DNA from: Narthecium ossifragum | Taxonomy: Eukaryota; Streptophyta; Magnoliopsida; Dioscoreales; Nartheciaceae | DNA: 64,000 nucleotides | Assembly (NCBI GenBank): GCA_963920575.1 | Contig: OY986972.1 | Location: 21,798,083-21,862,082 of the forward strand | Reading direction: 5' to 3' | Shown here: positions 23,684 through 35,244 of the stretch, piece by piece | Position numbering within the stretch: position 1 is the stretch's first letter | Layout of the letters: the number at the start of each line of letters is the position of its first letter | Notes under the pieces: generated by a model | Seen by the model: only the letters and a program-made list of their open reading frames with translations | Databases searched by the model: none | Told to the model about the DNA's origin: nothing | Position numbers and translations under genes: made by a program

Positions 23684-23744
23684 AAATCAACCTTATAAGG
23701 AGCAAAAACGGTTATGTATAACCGTCCCCTTATAATGTTGATTT
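23684..23744. repeat. hairpin module, copy 3
   Basis: AAATCAACCTTATAAGGAGC, then ACGGTTATGTATAACCGT (a palindrome), then CCCCTTATAATGTTGATTT. The outer arms are complementary and the inner 18-mer is a palindrome. Copies 1 and 2 are at 9948-10009 and 11737-11795. Confidence 0.75.
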
Positions 23745-23779
23745 CATACTAGGTGACAGGGGCTCACCTAGTATGAAAT
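23741..23779. repeat. 16-bp perfect inverted repeat, 7-nt loop
   Basis: ATTTCATACTAGGTGA (23741-23756) and its exact complement (23764-23779) surround CAGGGGC. It directly abuts hairpin module copy 3. Confidence 0.9.
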
Positions 23780-24333
23780 ATGTAATGACATACGTGTAAA
23801 ATATATTTCATGAAACGTGACCACGGTGACATATATTAATATTAGGTGACGGTAACCACCCACCCCCACTAAACCCCTTAACCACCCACCCCATGCCCCC
23901 TCTCTATGACTCATGTGTCCCGTGTCTCATTTTCTCCTCCTCCCTCTATGACTCAGCTACCACGTGTGAGAAAATACATGAGTTAGATTGTGATTCATAA
24001 TACCTGATATATATTATATAATATACTATGTAGCCCCATGCCAAGTGGCACGGGTAACCACTCACCCGCACTACCCCATAACCACCCACCCTCTCACAAC
24101 CCTCCCTCTCCTCTCTTTCTTTATGACTCAGCTATTGTTAGTCATAGAAGCTAATATTATATAATAGATCTGGATAATTTATCAATTTGATGGCGTATAC
24201 ATAAATATTAAAATTACACTGACATATATGTAAAATAAGATTTTTTGAATGGACATAAATGTAAATAATCCCTTATCGTATGTTACCCATAAGGAAGCGA
24301 TCCCCCATCCTTTTGTATCAAGTCGAACTGCCT

Positions 24334-24340
24334 TATAAAA
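24334..24340 (+). promoter_or_regulatory. candidate TATA box of the Rab3GAP gene
   Basis: TATAAAA lies 136 bp before the ATG at 24476, a plausible distance given a 5' UTR of about 100 nt. Confidence 0.5.
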
Positions 24341-24475
24341 ATAGAGTACCACGAATCAAACGTCTTCCTCTCACTGCGTTCCTTCTCCAGTTCGCTCTTC
24401 CATTTCTCTCTCGCCCATGCTCCTCCTCTCTTCATCTCCAATTCCCTCGCTGCTGTTCTTCTAGTATTCGATCTC

Positions 24476-27400
24476 ATGGACTCGTCTCTGTCGCTTGTTT
24501 CGAGGGCGAAGACGGCTCTCCACTCCGCCGCGGCCAAGGCCGAGAAGGTCCTCACCGAGATCAAGAAGTCCGATCGCGGTAACCCCCTTCGCCTCCTTCT
24601 TTTCTCGGCCGAATTGACGTCGATCGGAGTCGGTTTTTTCGGGGTTCTTGTTTCTTGTTTTGCTGGAATTTGATTCCTTTGCAGAATGCGATGGGCAATC
24701 GCAGAGGGGTTCGAGGAGATCTGGGGAGGAGGAAGGGGTTGTAGCTGCTGATGCTTCAAACAAGGATCAGGAAGATGAGGTATTTTCGAATCCAATCCGG
24801 TGGTTCTTGTGTTCATTGATTTTTTGAGGCGTTGGGCATTTGGTTTTGTCCCTGCGATTGTTTCAAGAAATACTTCGTAATCTTGAATTCCCTTCCATAA
24901 TGCAGGTTGAAGCTTTTCTTGATTAGTTGGTTTGTGAAATTTGTTGAGAGATCTATCACGATCGTCTTGACTTTGTCGTATTGTTTTAAGCAACTCATGT
25001 GTTGTACGTGATATAAAAAAAGCAAGCTATTGGGTACTTGAATGCATGTCATATGTGAATTCCGAAACTAAAATGGATAATTCACATAAAAGAAGCTGTT
25101 TGCGTGGTTTGTGATAGGTGCTGCTGGTTAATGTTAAAAGTCAGGAGGACCATTTCAATTGGTGATCTATGGTTGACTTCTTCTGTGTTTTGGTTATAAT
25201 TTTATGGTTGAGATTTGCCTGAGAATATCACAGGTCTTATTTTGAAATCTTGTTATTCATTCGTTCAGAGTTCAGAATGCAAGTCTGCTGGAGAGGAGGA
25301 TGATTCAAGTATCTCTGCCAGATTGACTATTCCTCCAGCTTCAGTCGTTAGACAGCTGGCACTGGCCGTTGAGTAAGTACGTTTAATTAGAGATAACGTT
25401 CTTGTATATGATCCTCATTTTGCTCTGAAGTATGCCATGGCTGTTTCCTGATTTCTTCATCCTTGAAGAAATTGAGGATGAACAATGAACAAGCTGAAGA
25501 GAGTCTGTGTTTAGAGCATTTGTGTACTTGTGAGTTGACCATTCCTTTTTCCCACATCCACATTGATCAACAATGTGGCTTAATTATGTTTAATATCTTC
25601 ATACTCGAAATGGGGGCATGCCTCACCCCATAATCACCTCATCGAATGGGATCTGAACCTTTTTGGCAAAAAAAAAAAAAAAAATCAGTCTGGTATGTTT
25701 GTTTGTGTTAAGCACATATTACTCCTGCCCATGCTTGGGACAATAATCATTCGTTTTGAAAGTCTATTTCTGTATTAAAAAAAATTCTGATGTTCTTCAA
25801 GTTTTTCCTGTGAACTTTCTCAAAGTGAAAGTTCATTTTGTGGGTCTCAAAGTTTGATCATTGATCATCTAAATTTTGCTTGCAGAAATATTAATCTGAG
25901 AAGATAATTACAGCTCACTAGATAGGATTTGGGAGAGAAGTTGATCTCATTGTCTATATTTAAGCCACTCTATCTGCTTTCCCTTCTCTATGCCTACTCT
26001 TAGATGTCTGGGAAGCATTTATGTCAAAATGATTTTTAAAGAGCAGAATTTTTGAGATTTCAAAACTGTAGTTTTCTAGTAATGATTATTACATTTATTA
26101 CAGCTAGTATAACTAGTGATAAAATTCAACCAAATTCTTAGGCCTTTTATAGTTCATCTCCATGATAATTCTTGGTTTGTTATGGATATTAAAATAACTC
26201 AAGGAACTCTTGGAAACAACGTACATTTTGAAATCGAAGAATTCACTACGGATTGTTTTTTCGTGATGATGTCGCATCCAAAAGATGCTCCTAGAAGATT
26301 CTGTAATTATTTGCACACATTCTCATCTCTTTCCACAATTCTCATTCATAATTATGCCATCATTCAGATTTACCTAATGCTTATTTTATCTGTTTGCCAT
26401 GCGACAATTTAGAATCAGAAGTTCTATCTTGTGCTTCACTTTGGAGAAGCAAAAACAACTGTGTTACCCTTGTCAAATATTTCCAACATGTATCTGCCAA
26501 TATATAACCAGTCTGGTTATTATGATCTAACTTTATCAAGCATGATCAGGCCCCTTTACTAGCCCAATAATGCTGACCAAGGCCCCCATATTTGGTCAGT
26601 AGTTTGAATTTCAATTTGACGAGCCAAGATATTCTCAGTTCCGCATTTGGTCAATAACTCAAAAATGTAATTTGGAAATCTGAAACACTTTGACGTCCAC
26701 TAGAAAATAAACAAAGGCCCCTGGAACTGAAGGATATAGCACAGTAGTAGGCTTATGATGGGACTAAAGTTCAGTGATATGAAACCTTTGCTTCAAAGGG
26801 TGAAAGAACTGTGCTTCAGCTATCAGGCCAAAAATGGTCAGTAGCCTTACAGAGGTGAAGTATTTTATGAAAGTTGTTGCTGGCAAGATCTGGTCTTGGA
26901 TCTGTGGAACAAAATTATCTGTCTGCCAATTTAAGATGCTGGCCTTGATGGAGACACTGGATTTGTCATAATAGTGAGTAAATGAGAAGGCTCATGTGTT
27001 ATTGTGGCTATAAATGAAGTAACTTGCTTCACACACACTGAAAAGATAATCGTCCGCAGCTGATATTACCCATTTAACTTCTTTTTTAAGGTGCAACTGT
27101 TATAACCTTTTTCTCGTCCTTACTTGTCAGATTGTTTATGTTGGCTAAATTCTTCCCATATTCTGTTACAGGTGTAGCAACAATTTCAGATCTATTAAAG
27201 ATCTTTTGACATTGGACAAGGATCCTTCATCTTTTAAAGACAAGACATTTGCTGTTGTAAAATCAATAGTTCTTCGGGAGAAAGAAGACAAATTGTCATC
27301 AGACTATTTCGATGACGAGGAAATCAATACTTTAATTTCCACTTTATTTAATTCAGGTAAGTCTTCCTGATTGATGATCTAATGAGTTATGCTAATGATG

Positions 27401-30400
27401 TGTTTCACATTTTAAAGTTATGCGTCATCCCTTGTCTTTCATTAGAAATATCTCCCTGCAAGATATTCGCAGAGGATCAAATTTTTCAAAAGGAGATTGC
27501 ATCTTCTTCAGCTACCTTTCCAACTACCTATTTGTCAAAAGATATCCGTGGGGCTCCTCCTGAAAGCTTCGTTGTGCGACTTTCTCAAGTTATTGGAGGC
27601 TTTAAATCAATGCAGAAGATGGCTGCATTTTGGTGCTGTGTTGTTGATAAAGTAAGCAGTCATTTTGTTCAACCTTGCCAATTGCTTTCAACATCTTTAA
27701 TACAAGTGTCATATTGTTCCAAGCCACAGCACTCTATTCCTGCATGTATACATTTTTGTTGGTTTAGACTTAGCTGTATGCACACGCAGGTTATTAGTAT
27801 AATTATTTCCCTGAAGCAACTTACCGATACTATTCAGGGTAACTAATTATTGATGGAAAATGTTTTTGTCTTCAGTTTTTTAGTCATTATGGTTTTGTGG
27901 CACTTGCAGCTAAGGAGTCTATGGTCCGAAGGACTACCAATACCCCATATTCCCCTGGAGGCAAATCCTGATTTGAATTCCTGTCTTCTCCATCAGCAGC
28001 TTCAGGTCATAAATTGTTGTGTTGCCAGGAAAAGACGCAGGACTGTTGCCACTGAGTCATTGGACTCTGTACTGAAGCAAGCCAATGCAGATAGCGAGGA
28101 ATCTACTGGAATTCATTTGACTTATGCTCGAATAAGCTCTGGGGAGTATGTTCTTAGACTTGGTGCAGACCATCCATCTGAAGATTTAATCATGTTAGAA
28201 ACTGATGAACCGATATACAGCCCTGTGACCCAGGTAAAATACTGAAGTCAAAAATATGTTCGTTTCTTGCTCTTGTAGTATCATTCTGATCTGTTATCTA
28301 CAAACCTCACTTGTAAGCAGGAAGGTCCAGTTTTAACTGAAGAACTTATAAAAGAAAATGAGGAATTTGTGCTGCGTACTGGGAGGTCAGTAACTTAGAC
28401 TTGCATTTCCTTCAAAGTAGCTAATAGAGGAACGATAAACATTGCACTAATTACTATATTCGGAAATAGAATAAAGGTATTTACTATACAGTTATGATGA
28501 CAGTTGCATAGTATTTTCGTGAGCTTAATTAACTTGATACAGTAAAGTTTCAATATAAAAGACTGGATGATCCCTCTAGTTTGAGACATCTATGTATAGC
28601 TTTGTGATCTGAGACATCAACTGTGTAGTAATTGTTGCTTGAAGTCTTGTTTTTTGGACGCCTATCGGACAGTTTGTCAAGTTGGTAGTTGTTCTCTCTT
28701 GTGAAGCAAATTCTGACCTTTTCACACTTTCTCTTTTCTTCTTTCTGTCAATATGTCACTTCAGCAAGTTTTCTGTTTGGCATTTAGCATCTATTTATAG
28801 TACAACCCTGGTTATCTTGAATATGTTATTATCTTTTTGGAAGTTCTTCAGAACTACATATATGTGAGTTTGGAAGACATTAGTTATCATTGTGATTCAT
28901 CAACAGAATTCTATATCTTGATCCACTTTTGGATTTACAAGCTTGATTAATTGAATTTGACGTTTTGATTTTTGATGTTTGGTTTGATAACCATAAGATT
29001 AAGCTACGATAGAATTAACTCAGTTTTGATGCCAAATAAGAAGTAATTCCTGCAGTTGCCTTGAGATGTGATTTCAGTCCGCCTTTCTAGTAATCCTTTC
29101 AAATTAGAAAATCACATCAATTTATCTCCTATAAATATCATGAAATATATCTTGAATTCTAGGTTTCAGGACTAAAAAGTGCTAAATCTTTCTCCAAAGA
29201 TTTAACATAAGATGGCGAGTCCATTCTAGACTTGTATGTATGCATTTATTTTGGTACGTAATTGTGCAATATGGGTTTTTCTAACAAAGAATGTTATGAT
29301 AGATAAATATCAAGTCCAAACAAATAATAAATAGAGATGTCTGTCAGGAATGTGTTTTTTTTAAACTTATAATGGGTGGATATGGTATAAAGTGCTTTGC
29401 TTTTTTAGCTTGTTTGATCTTGCTTCTAATGAATGATTGACAGTTGATTTATGTTCTAATGCTTAGTGTTGGGGCTGGCTGTTCTCAACTACTCTCTGAC
29501 ATGCAAGCTTTTAAGGTAAGTCTAGCATCATATATCTATCATATGACACACATATTCTATGGCACCTGAACAAGTATCATCTGTCAGGCTGCAAATCCTG
29601 GTTGCGTTCTTGAGGACTTTATAAGATGGCATTCTCCACCAGATTGGAAGGATATGGAGTCAGATGAGCATCCTAGTGATTTAGCTTATAGTGAAGATTC
29701 TTCTAGAAGAGGCCGACTGAGTACTCGAATGGGGACCGAAGGTGCCATCTGTCCTATGTTACAATTGTTGCTTGTGGTACTGCATATCAGACTGATTGCT
29801 GCACAAAATGCTAGTACTTCTGGAAATTTATTTGCATCTCATATCCATTCGAGTTTTAAGAAATAGTCTCGAACACTAAGGATATACGAATGATTGCTTC
29901 TTCAGATTTATGTTTCTTGAAGCAAGCTTTTAACCGTGGCTTCACAGTCTTGAAACTAAAACCGATTAGTAATTTTTGCATGTTCTTCTACATCTAATTG
30001 GAAGTGCTTAACAGCCCCAGGGCAACACAGTGTAGCTTAGATTTTTATGTTGTTTTTATGTACGTGCTTACATGCATAGGTACATGTGATCATCTTGATA
30101 AAACATATGAATGCAGTAAGAATTTGTCAAAGTTCTCACTCCGTCATCTGCAGGTAACCTGTGGCTTGAATTATGGGAAACTTCAAAACCATTGCCCGCT
30201 GTTAGGCAAGCACCGCTTTTCGACGAGGATTTAGCAGTGTAAGTGGAGTTGCCTGTTGAAATTTTGAGCAAGATATTGCACAGCCTCTTATTGCTCCATT
30301 TGGCTTGCAGTGAAAGCATTTTAACTACCCTGGAGGATATCTCACCATCCAAACTTTTTGAGCAGCTCTTTGTATCTGTGGTGAGCCTTCTCTAAGTTTC

Positions 30401-32176
30401 TGTTTTCCCAATTTTTTCCTCATTTGTCTAGCTTATCCATGTCTTGATATTTGGTGTGTGGTTGAAATTGTATAGGTCATGAGAATAGCTTTACTACAAA
30501 TCTTAAACAGTCATACTATTCTGATATCCCTGTACTTTTTCAGCTAGAGATATAAAGGTTTCTTTCTTAATATTAAAGGGCCATGGATGCAAACTGGGCG
30601 TATAGCCTGCGTTTTATCTGAACCATTTTTGTTGTGGAAGATAGCTGATTAATCATATTTGCCTGAATCCTTGCATATATTGTTTACAGTTTGTCCTTTT
30701 CGTTTCTTGTGGTTTCTGTCATTTACAAAAAATATTTATTACATCTATATCACTCAACTCCGGTATGCAATTTGAACAAATATCTTGCTTGTTTAGCTTA
30801 TAGGATAAATTTATTGCACACTTTTCTTTACCTATTGTTGAGAAAAACTGTAGTGTTAATCACTGGCCTCAGAGAAACCTACCTTTTAGGTTATGCATAA
30901 TTGCAGGTCAAGCTAATGTAATATCAAACTTAATTAGCTCCTTTTTGAAAACAATGAAAACTTATATCTTAACAATATTTACCTGGCCACAAGCATAGTC
31001 TTTAGAGTAATATGAAAATATATTCGCTGTTATTTCTCTGAAATTTTATCTGTAACTATCTTAGATTGTCCATCAAAGTTTGGCTCTCATAGCTTACAAG
31101 ATAATAACTGGAATTTATGCAGCTATTCAATCTTATAATTTACACTCCTTGGATGCTTTGTAATTCATAATATTCAACTGAAAAGAAAATTCATTTAGAT
31201 TATTGGCAGATATATCCTTTTTTTCACGAACATGATACAAAAAGAGGATAAGGAGTAAATTGGAACTAGTGTAATATTTTTCTTCTCTGAATTTCAGCTT
31301 TGTTCAAGCTTTCTCCTCGCAGAAGCTAAACTGCCAATAGACAGCAACTTGTCGAAACTTTTCTACGAGTGCAGGGACTATGTTATTGCAACTTATCAAA
31401 TTGAGACATTCAATGAAAATATTGTTGATATCTGCAAGGTATGTTGTACACCTAACTGCATTTAAATTACTGCACAAGGCCCTTGCAAGCTAGTGGGAGT
31501 CGAATTGTTCTAATTGGTCTTCTTATCTCAAGGAATCCTTTGCTTGTTGATGAGATATATGTATTTTTACCATTTGTGATGCATATTTTAGGTGTATGAA
31601 ACAGTAGAGACAATTTTGATTCATCCAGAAGAAGCCATTGTCGTCATGGAACAATCAGAGGAAGCAATGTCTGAGGAACCGAAGAGCCGCTTCGGGAAAA
31701 TCAGCCTCAATTTTATTAACAAGGACAAACACCCTATGCGGAAAAGATCATCAAAGGAAGAAAAGAAGCCTGAAGAGAAACAATCAGATGCCTTCACCCA
31801 AATATCTGATAAAGCATCAGAGGACAGAAACAAATCTGAGGAGAGACAATCACATGTTTTCTCCAGCATATTTGATAAAACCTTTAAGGAAGAGAAGAAA
31901 GCTGAAGACAAACAGTCATACATGTTCTGCCACATATTTGATAAAACTTTGAAGGACGAGAAGAAAGGCCAAGAGAAGCAATCACATGGTTTTTCCCACA
32001 TATTCGACAGGGCTTCGAAGGAAGAAAAGAAACCGGAAGAGAAACAATCGAATGTTTTCTCTCAAATATTCGACAAGAGGACGTACTTGTTTTCGAAAAA
32101 GCACAAGAAATCTAACTTGCCATTGCCTGCTGCCTCACCTGCTGGACTGCATGAAGATGAGTGGGCTATAGTCTAG
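24476..32176 (+). CDS. Rab3 GTPase-activating protein catalytic subunit
   Basis: Exons: 24476-24578, 24685-24779, 25269-25372, 27172-27356, 27473-27651, 27910-28233, 28321-28385, 29467-29515, 29588-29741, 30154-30238, 30311-30380, 31298-31438 and 31592-32176. All join in phase to give 712 aa. The Rab3GAP catalytic signature is clear: GCVLEDFIRWHSPPDWKD (about residues 373-390), a Ser/Arg-rich RLSTRM, then GNLWLELWETSKPLPAVRQA. This matches the block that carries the catalytic Arg in the animal protein. With its non-catalytic partner the complex acts on Rab GTPases (GAP for Rab3, GEF for Rab18 in animals); membrane trafficking or autophagy is the expected role in plants. The N terminus (MDSSLSLVSRAKTALHSAAA) is a Ser/Ala helix. 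The plant C terminus carries five 22-residue repeats (residues 572-681) before a short EWAIV end. Exon 4/5 and 9/10 junctions were chosen by phase and homology. Confidence 0.92.
25373..27171 (+). other. long third intron of the Rab3GAP gene
   Basis: A 1.8-kb GT..AG intron. It contains an A-run (about 25668-25684) after 'gggatctgaacctttttggc' that may be the 3' end of a small retroposed sequence. No nested gene was recognised. Confidence 0.6.
31751..32080 (+). repeat. five in-frame 66-bp (22-aa) repeats in the Rab3GAP C terminus
   Basis: Units start at 31751, 31817, 31883, 31949 and 32015. The consensus is S-K-E-E-K-K-P-E-E-K-Q-S-x-x-F-S-x-I-F-D-K-x: a basic/acidic half followed by a conserved QS..F..IFDK. 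Frame is kept in all five. This looks like a recently expanded, possibly coiled or linear-motif array. Confidence 0.93.
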
Positions 32177-32679
32177 ATGGATTTTCCACTGATTTAGTTA
32201 ATTGTATATGATAAGAAAGTATAGGCTGTATATGAAATGTAGCTACTCTGATTCAATTTATTGATCTACTTGAATGGAATGAAATGGAAATCAAATTTCT
32301 TTTTCTTTTCACTTTGTTCTTAGGACAATGATGTCCATAAACTGAAGCTGGAAGTGTTAAGGATGTAGGATTTGTTTTAGGGTGATATACCTTTTACCCT
32401 AGGGATTTCTAGTGATATGAAATATGAAGCACTTGTGCTTAACTATCCAATAAGAGAAGATATGTGATTGAATTCAAGAAAACAGAATTCCAACATCAAG
32501 AAGAAAAAACAAAAACCTTAATGAGACCTTAGTGAACCAAAAAATTATTGTCAATTGCCTGGAATTGCATGCTGAATGCAGAAACTCTGAAACTTCAACC
32601 AAAGATGTTTGATTCTGATCACTAATATATGCTTTTACCATTTCTGTGGCATCACAGAGGTAGGAAAGAACATCTGAAT
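32177..32679. other. convergent 3' intergenic region
   Basis: About 500 bp between the stop of the Rab3GAP gene (+) and the stop of the small membrane-protein gene (-). It should hold both 3' UTRs. No other feature is seen. Confidence 0.7.
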
Positions 32680-33220
32680 TCATGATTTTCTGCTGAATGC
32701 CTTCTTGGCAACACTCTTCTTTATCTTCTTGACTGGTTTGCTAGGCAAGCTAGGGTTCTTGCTTTGATCAGTGGTGCTTTCTTGCTCGACCTCCGTCTCT
32801 CCGTCAGGCTTGGCGTCTCTCTGGAGGTCCTTCACGATCAGCTCCGGAACGATAAAGTTGGCGATCCAGTAGATGAATATCAGTAAGGCACTGCAAATAC
32901 ATAAGAAAAGCTACTCCATTAGCTCTTGAAGCTAGCTTATTCCAGATATGGCAAAACTAAGGCATGTGAGAGGCCTGTTACACTTACCTCACAGGCAGTA
33001 ACACCGAGATGTCGCCGCGTTGGGCTGGAGAGGCAGCAGCGATGCTGAGAACATGGTTGAGAGGCAGAGCTCGAAGCCGAGATGCGGATGGAAGACTGCG
33101 TTGCATTCGCTTTTTCAGGAAGAGTTGGTGAGTCCTTGATGGTTGGCTAGCATGGCCGCAGAGGAATGAGTGAACTGGAGAAGATGAAGATGAGGAAGGG
33201 CAGTGGATTGCTGCTTCCAT
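32680..33220 (-). CDS. putative plastid-targeted single-membrane-span protein
   Basis: Two exons on the minus strand: 33220-32988 and 32890-32680, joined in phase 2 through a GT..AG intron of 97 bp, giving 147 aa. The N terminus (MEAAIHCPSSSSSSPVHSFL..) is Ser-rich, Arg-containing and poor in acidic residues, as in chloroplast transit peptides. It continues ..RGDISVLLPV, spliced to SALLIFIYWIANFIVPELIV, a single hydrophobic span at about residues 78-97. An acidic linker and a Lys-rich tail (KPVKKIKKSVAKKAFSRKS) end the protein. I do not recognise a named family; an integral thylakoid or envelope protein is an inference. The gene converges on Rab3GAP. Confidence 0.8.
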
Positions 33221-33723
33221 GATATGAGTCGTGGAGATTGCTAGATCTACTTGTTCCCTCTATTCATTTTGTTCATTGGCTTTGCATGATCAGGCCAAGA
33301 GATGTGGATAATGTCATTGATGGTTTGAGTGGTTCTTATGTTCTTTGTAGCTCTCTCGACCTCATCCCATGTTTTTTTACATAATAGGATCCCATACATG
33401 TTATGAACACGCGTATAAACTGATATGCGTTTAATTCTTAAGGGACAATTATCTTTTTAGTCGCTTAACTTTCATACAAGTAACGTTTAAGTCCCTACTC
33501 TTTTAAAAGTTTCAATTGAGTCCTTACATTCTCAGATTCGTCACAATGTAGGACATCCACCCGACGCCGTTTGTAATATTAACAGCTGGAGAGTCACGTG
33601 CGGTCATGTGATAGATGCCGTCTCCCCTCCGAGGACACCGTCTCCTTTTCAGTTTCAGTGAAGCTTTGGCGCCCTTTTAACCGGCGGAGAGGGATTAGGG
33701 CTTAGCATTTCTCTTCGAGGGGC

Positions 33724-34282
33724 TTGCGAGGGGATGTCGCCGGCCGATCATCGGAGATCCAAGACGGGGACGGTTTAAAAGCCCATTTTTCCACCTATTC
33801 GGAGCTTCTAGGGCTTGATCACGCTACAAGGAGACAACTTCTTCACGAATCACCATCAGCAAGTAGGTTCGTGAATCCTAATAGGCGAAAAAATGTGCTT
33901 GATCACGCTGTAGTATCAACCAAGTCATCTATATCCTACTCAGATTCAGCAAGGCCAGGCAAGTGGAAGGGGGGGAGTAGGAAGGGGGGGATTAGGAAGG
34001 GGCAGAGGAAGGGTTCTTCACACAGTGGAAGGGAATGCATGGCCTTCAAGTCAGATCAGTGTGCAAATGGCTGGACCAAGTCAGACAACTCAAGCTAGAC
34101 TAAGTCAGACAACTCAAGCTGTTAGGCAGCTAAGACAAGGTGATCAAGCAGGATGTCTAATTGTGGATTGGGAGGGAAATCTAGTTAGGGCACCATACAG
34201 AGCACCAAGGACTGAAGGTGGAGGAGGGACATCAGTTTCTACTAAGGCACAACCTGATGGTATTGTCAGATGGATGCCATAA
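33724..34282 (+). pseudogene. MULE-internal coding remnant, possibly the tail of a transposase gene
   Basis: Plus-strand frames give SARPGKWKGGSRKGGIRKGQ, then GPSQTTQARLSQTTQA..CLIVDWEGNL, ending ..GIVRWMP with a stop at 34280-34282. Basic Gly/Lys-rich and Gln/Thr/Ser-rich stretches of this kind occur at the C termini of plant MULE transposases. A frame change is needed between the pieces, and the N-terminal catalytic region is absent. The assignment rests on context. Confidence 0.4.
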
Positions 34283-34787
34283 GCTATGTTGTAAATAGTC
34301 TACCTCAAGATATTTTTGAATGTAAACAAGTCCCATTTTGAAGTTGTAATTGCCTGCATCTGACATTGATGGATTAGGTCCCCTTTTGAAACTGTATTAA
34401 TGTGAACATGGTCTAAATTGATGGGAGTCATTTTTTGTGCAGGCATTGTAGCTTTTTTTGGATGGAAACATGCTGTCGTTTTGCAATTGAATAGCAATCG
34501 GTTATTCAGCAGTTCAGTTTGACCATTTTCTGAATCTCTTTTTCAGCTATGTAACATGTATGTGTTGTATTGACATGAAACCCAACATATTAGATCCAGT
34601 TCACTATAATTGACATGAAACCTGACAATGTATTACACTCTTGCTGGCCAAAAAAATACAAAAGGTAGGTTCCATTCAATCAACAGAGATCATTCTTACA
34701 GACAGGTTGAAATCATTCAATTGGACACATGATCGTTATTACAGAAATGAGTAGAATAAATGGCACCACAATTAATAGCCATAGAAA

Positions 34788-35244
34788 TTATTCTATGCTT
34801 TTCATCTTATTCAGCTTCACCTCTAGCTTCTTCATCTCTATGCTCCACGATTCAACTTTAGCTAGGTCTTTAGTCTCTTTTGCTTTACATTTTTTCAGTT
34901 CAGCCTCCAATTTCTGATTCTTTGCTTTGAGTTCAAGAATCACCATCTTCCCACTCTCACAACAGGTCTCATTATCAATCCAGATGAAGAAGTTGCATCC
35001 CCCACGTTCCTGCATAAACCATTAACCATGGCAACAAACTCAAAACACATGAAACATAAGCATAAAAATACTAGGTACCAAATAATGGGTACTAATATGC
35101 TTTTGAACAGCTTACACTGTGATTGGTACAACCAAAAAACCTTCTTCCAGAATTATTGGTTGTCCAAGATGTTTTCGTCCTAGCTTTCTTTCCATAGAAG
35201 CAAAGAGGGAAATTGGAAGATGACGAGGAATCACTTGATGCCAT
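34788..35244 (-). CDS. GRF-type zinc-finger and coiled-coil protein inside the MULE
   Basis: Two exons: 35244-35116 and 35009-34788, joined in phase 0, giving 116 aa. The start is MASSDSSSSSNFPLCFYG. The GRF zinc-finger pattern follows: LC-FYG..A, TSWTTNNSGRRFFGC, then after the splice GGCNFFIWID. The second Cys of the usual C-x-C is replaced by Tyr (C-F-Y), so metal binding may be altered. The C-terminal half is a Lys/Glu-rich coiled coil (ELKAKNQKLEAELKKCKAKE..). GRF fingers bind nucleic acid in other proteins. Small GRF plus coiled-coil genes are common in plants and are found within MULEs. The frame is intact and splice sites are present, so it could be expressed. Confidence 0.85.

Larger units (their letters stand above)
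21959..24272. mobile_element. possible long-TIR element (MULE-like)
   Basis: About 75 bp at the left (GGGATGTTTACATATATGCC.., ..TTACCTATATGTCA) is mirrored at the right (TGACATATATGTAAAATAAG.. ending ..GTAAATAATCCC). The interior is AT-rich and non-coding. It holds a direct repeat of 'aacctatctt.gc.tggcata' (about 22465 and 22545), hairpin module copy 3 and a 16-bp palindrome. No clean 9-bp TSD was found. Confidence 0.45.

Noticed and set aside
24283..24993. 236-aa minus-strand frame
   Set aside because: It overlaps exons 1 and 2 and introns of the Rab3GAP gene on the opposite strand and shows no recognisable domain.
33724..34098. independent host gene on the + strand
   Set aside because: Most of it lies in or beside the MULE's left TIR, with a mirror image at the right TIR, so it was treated as an element remnant.
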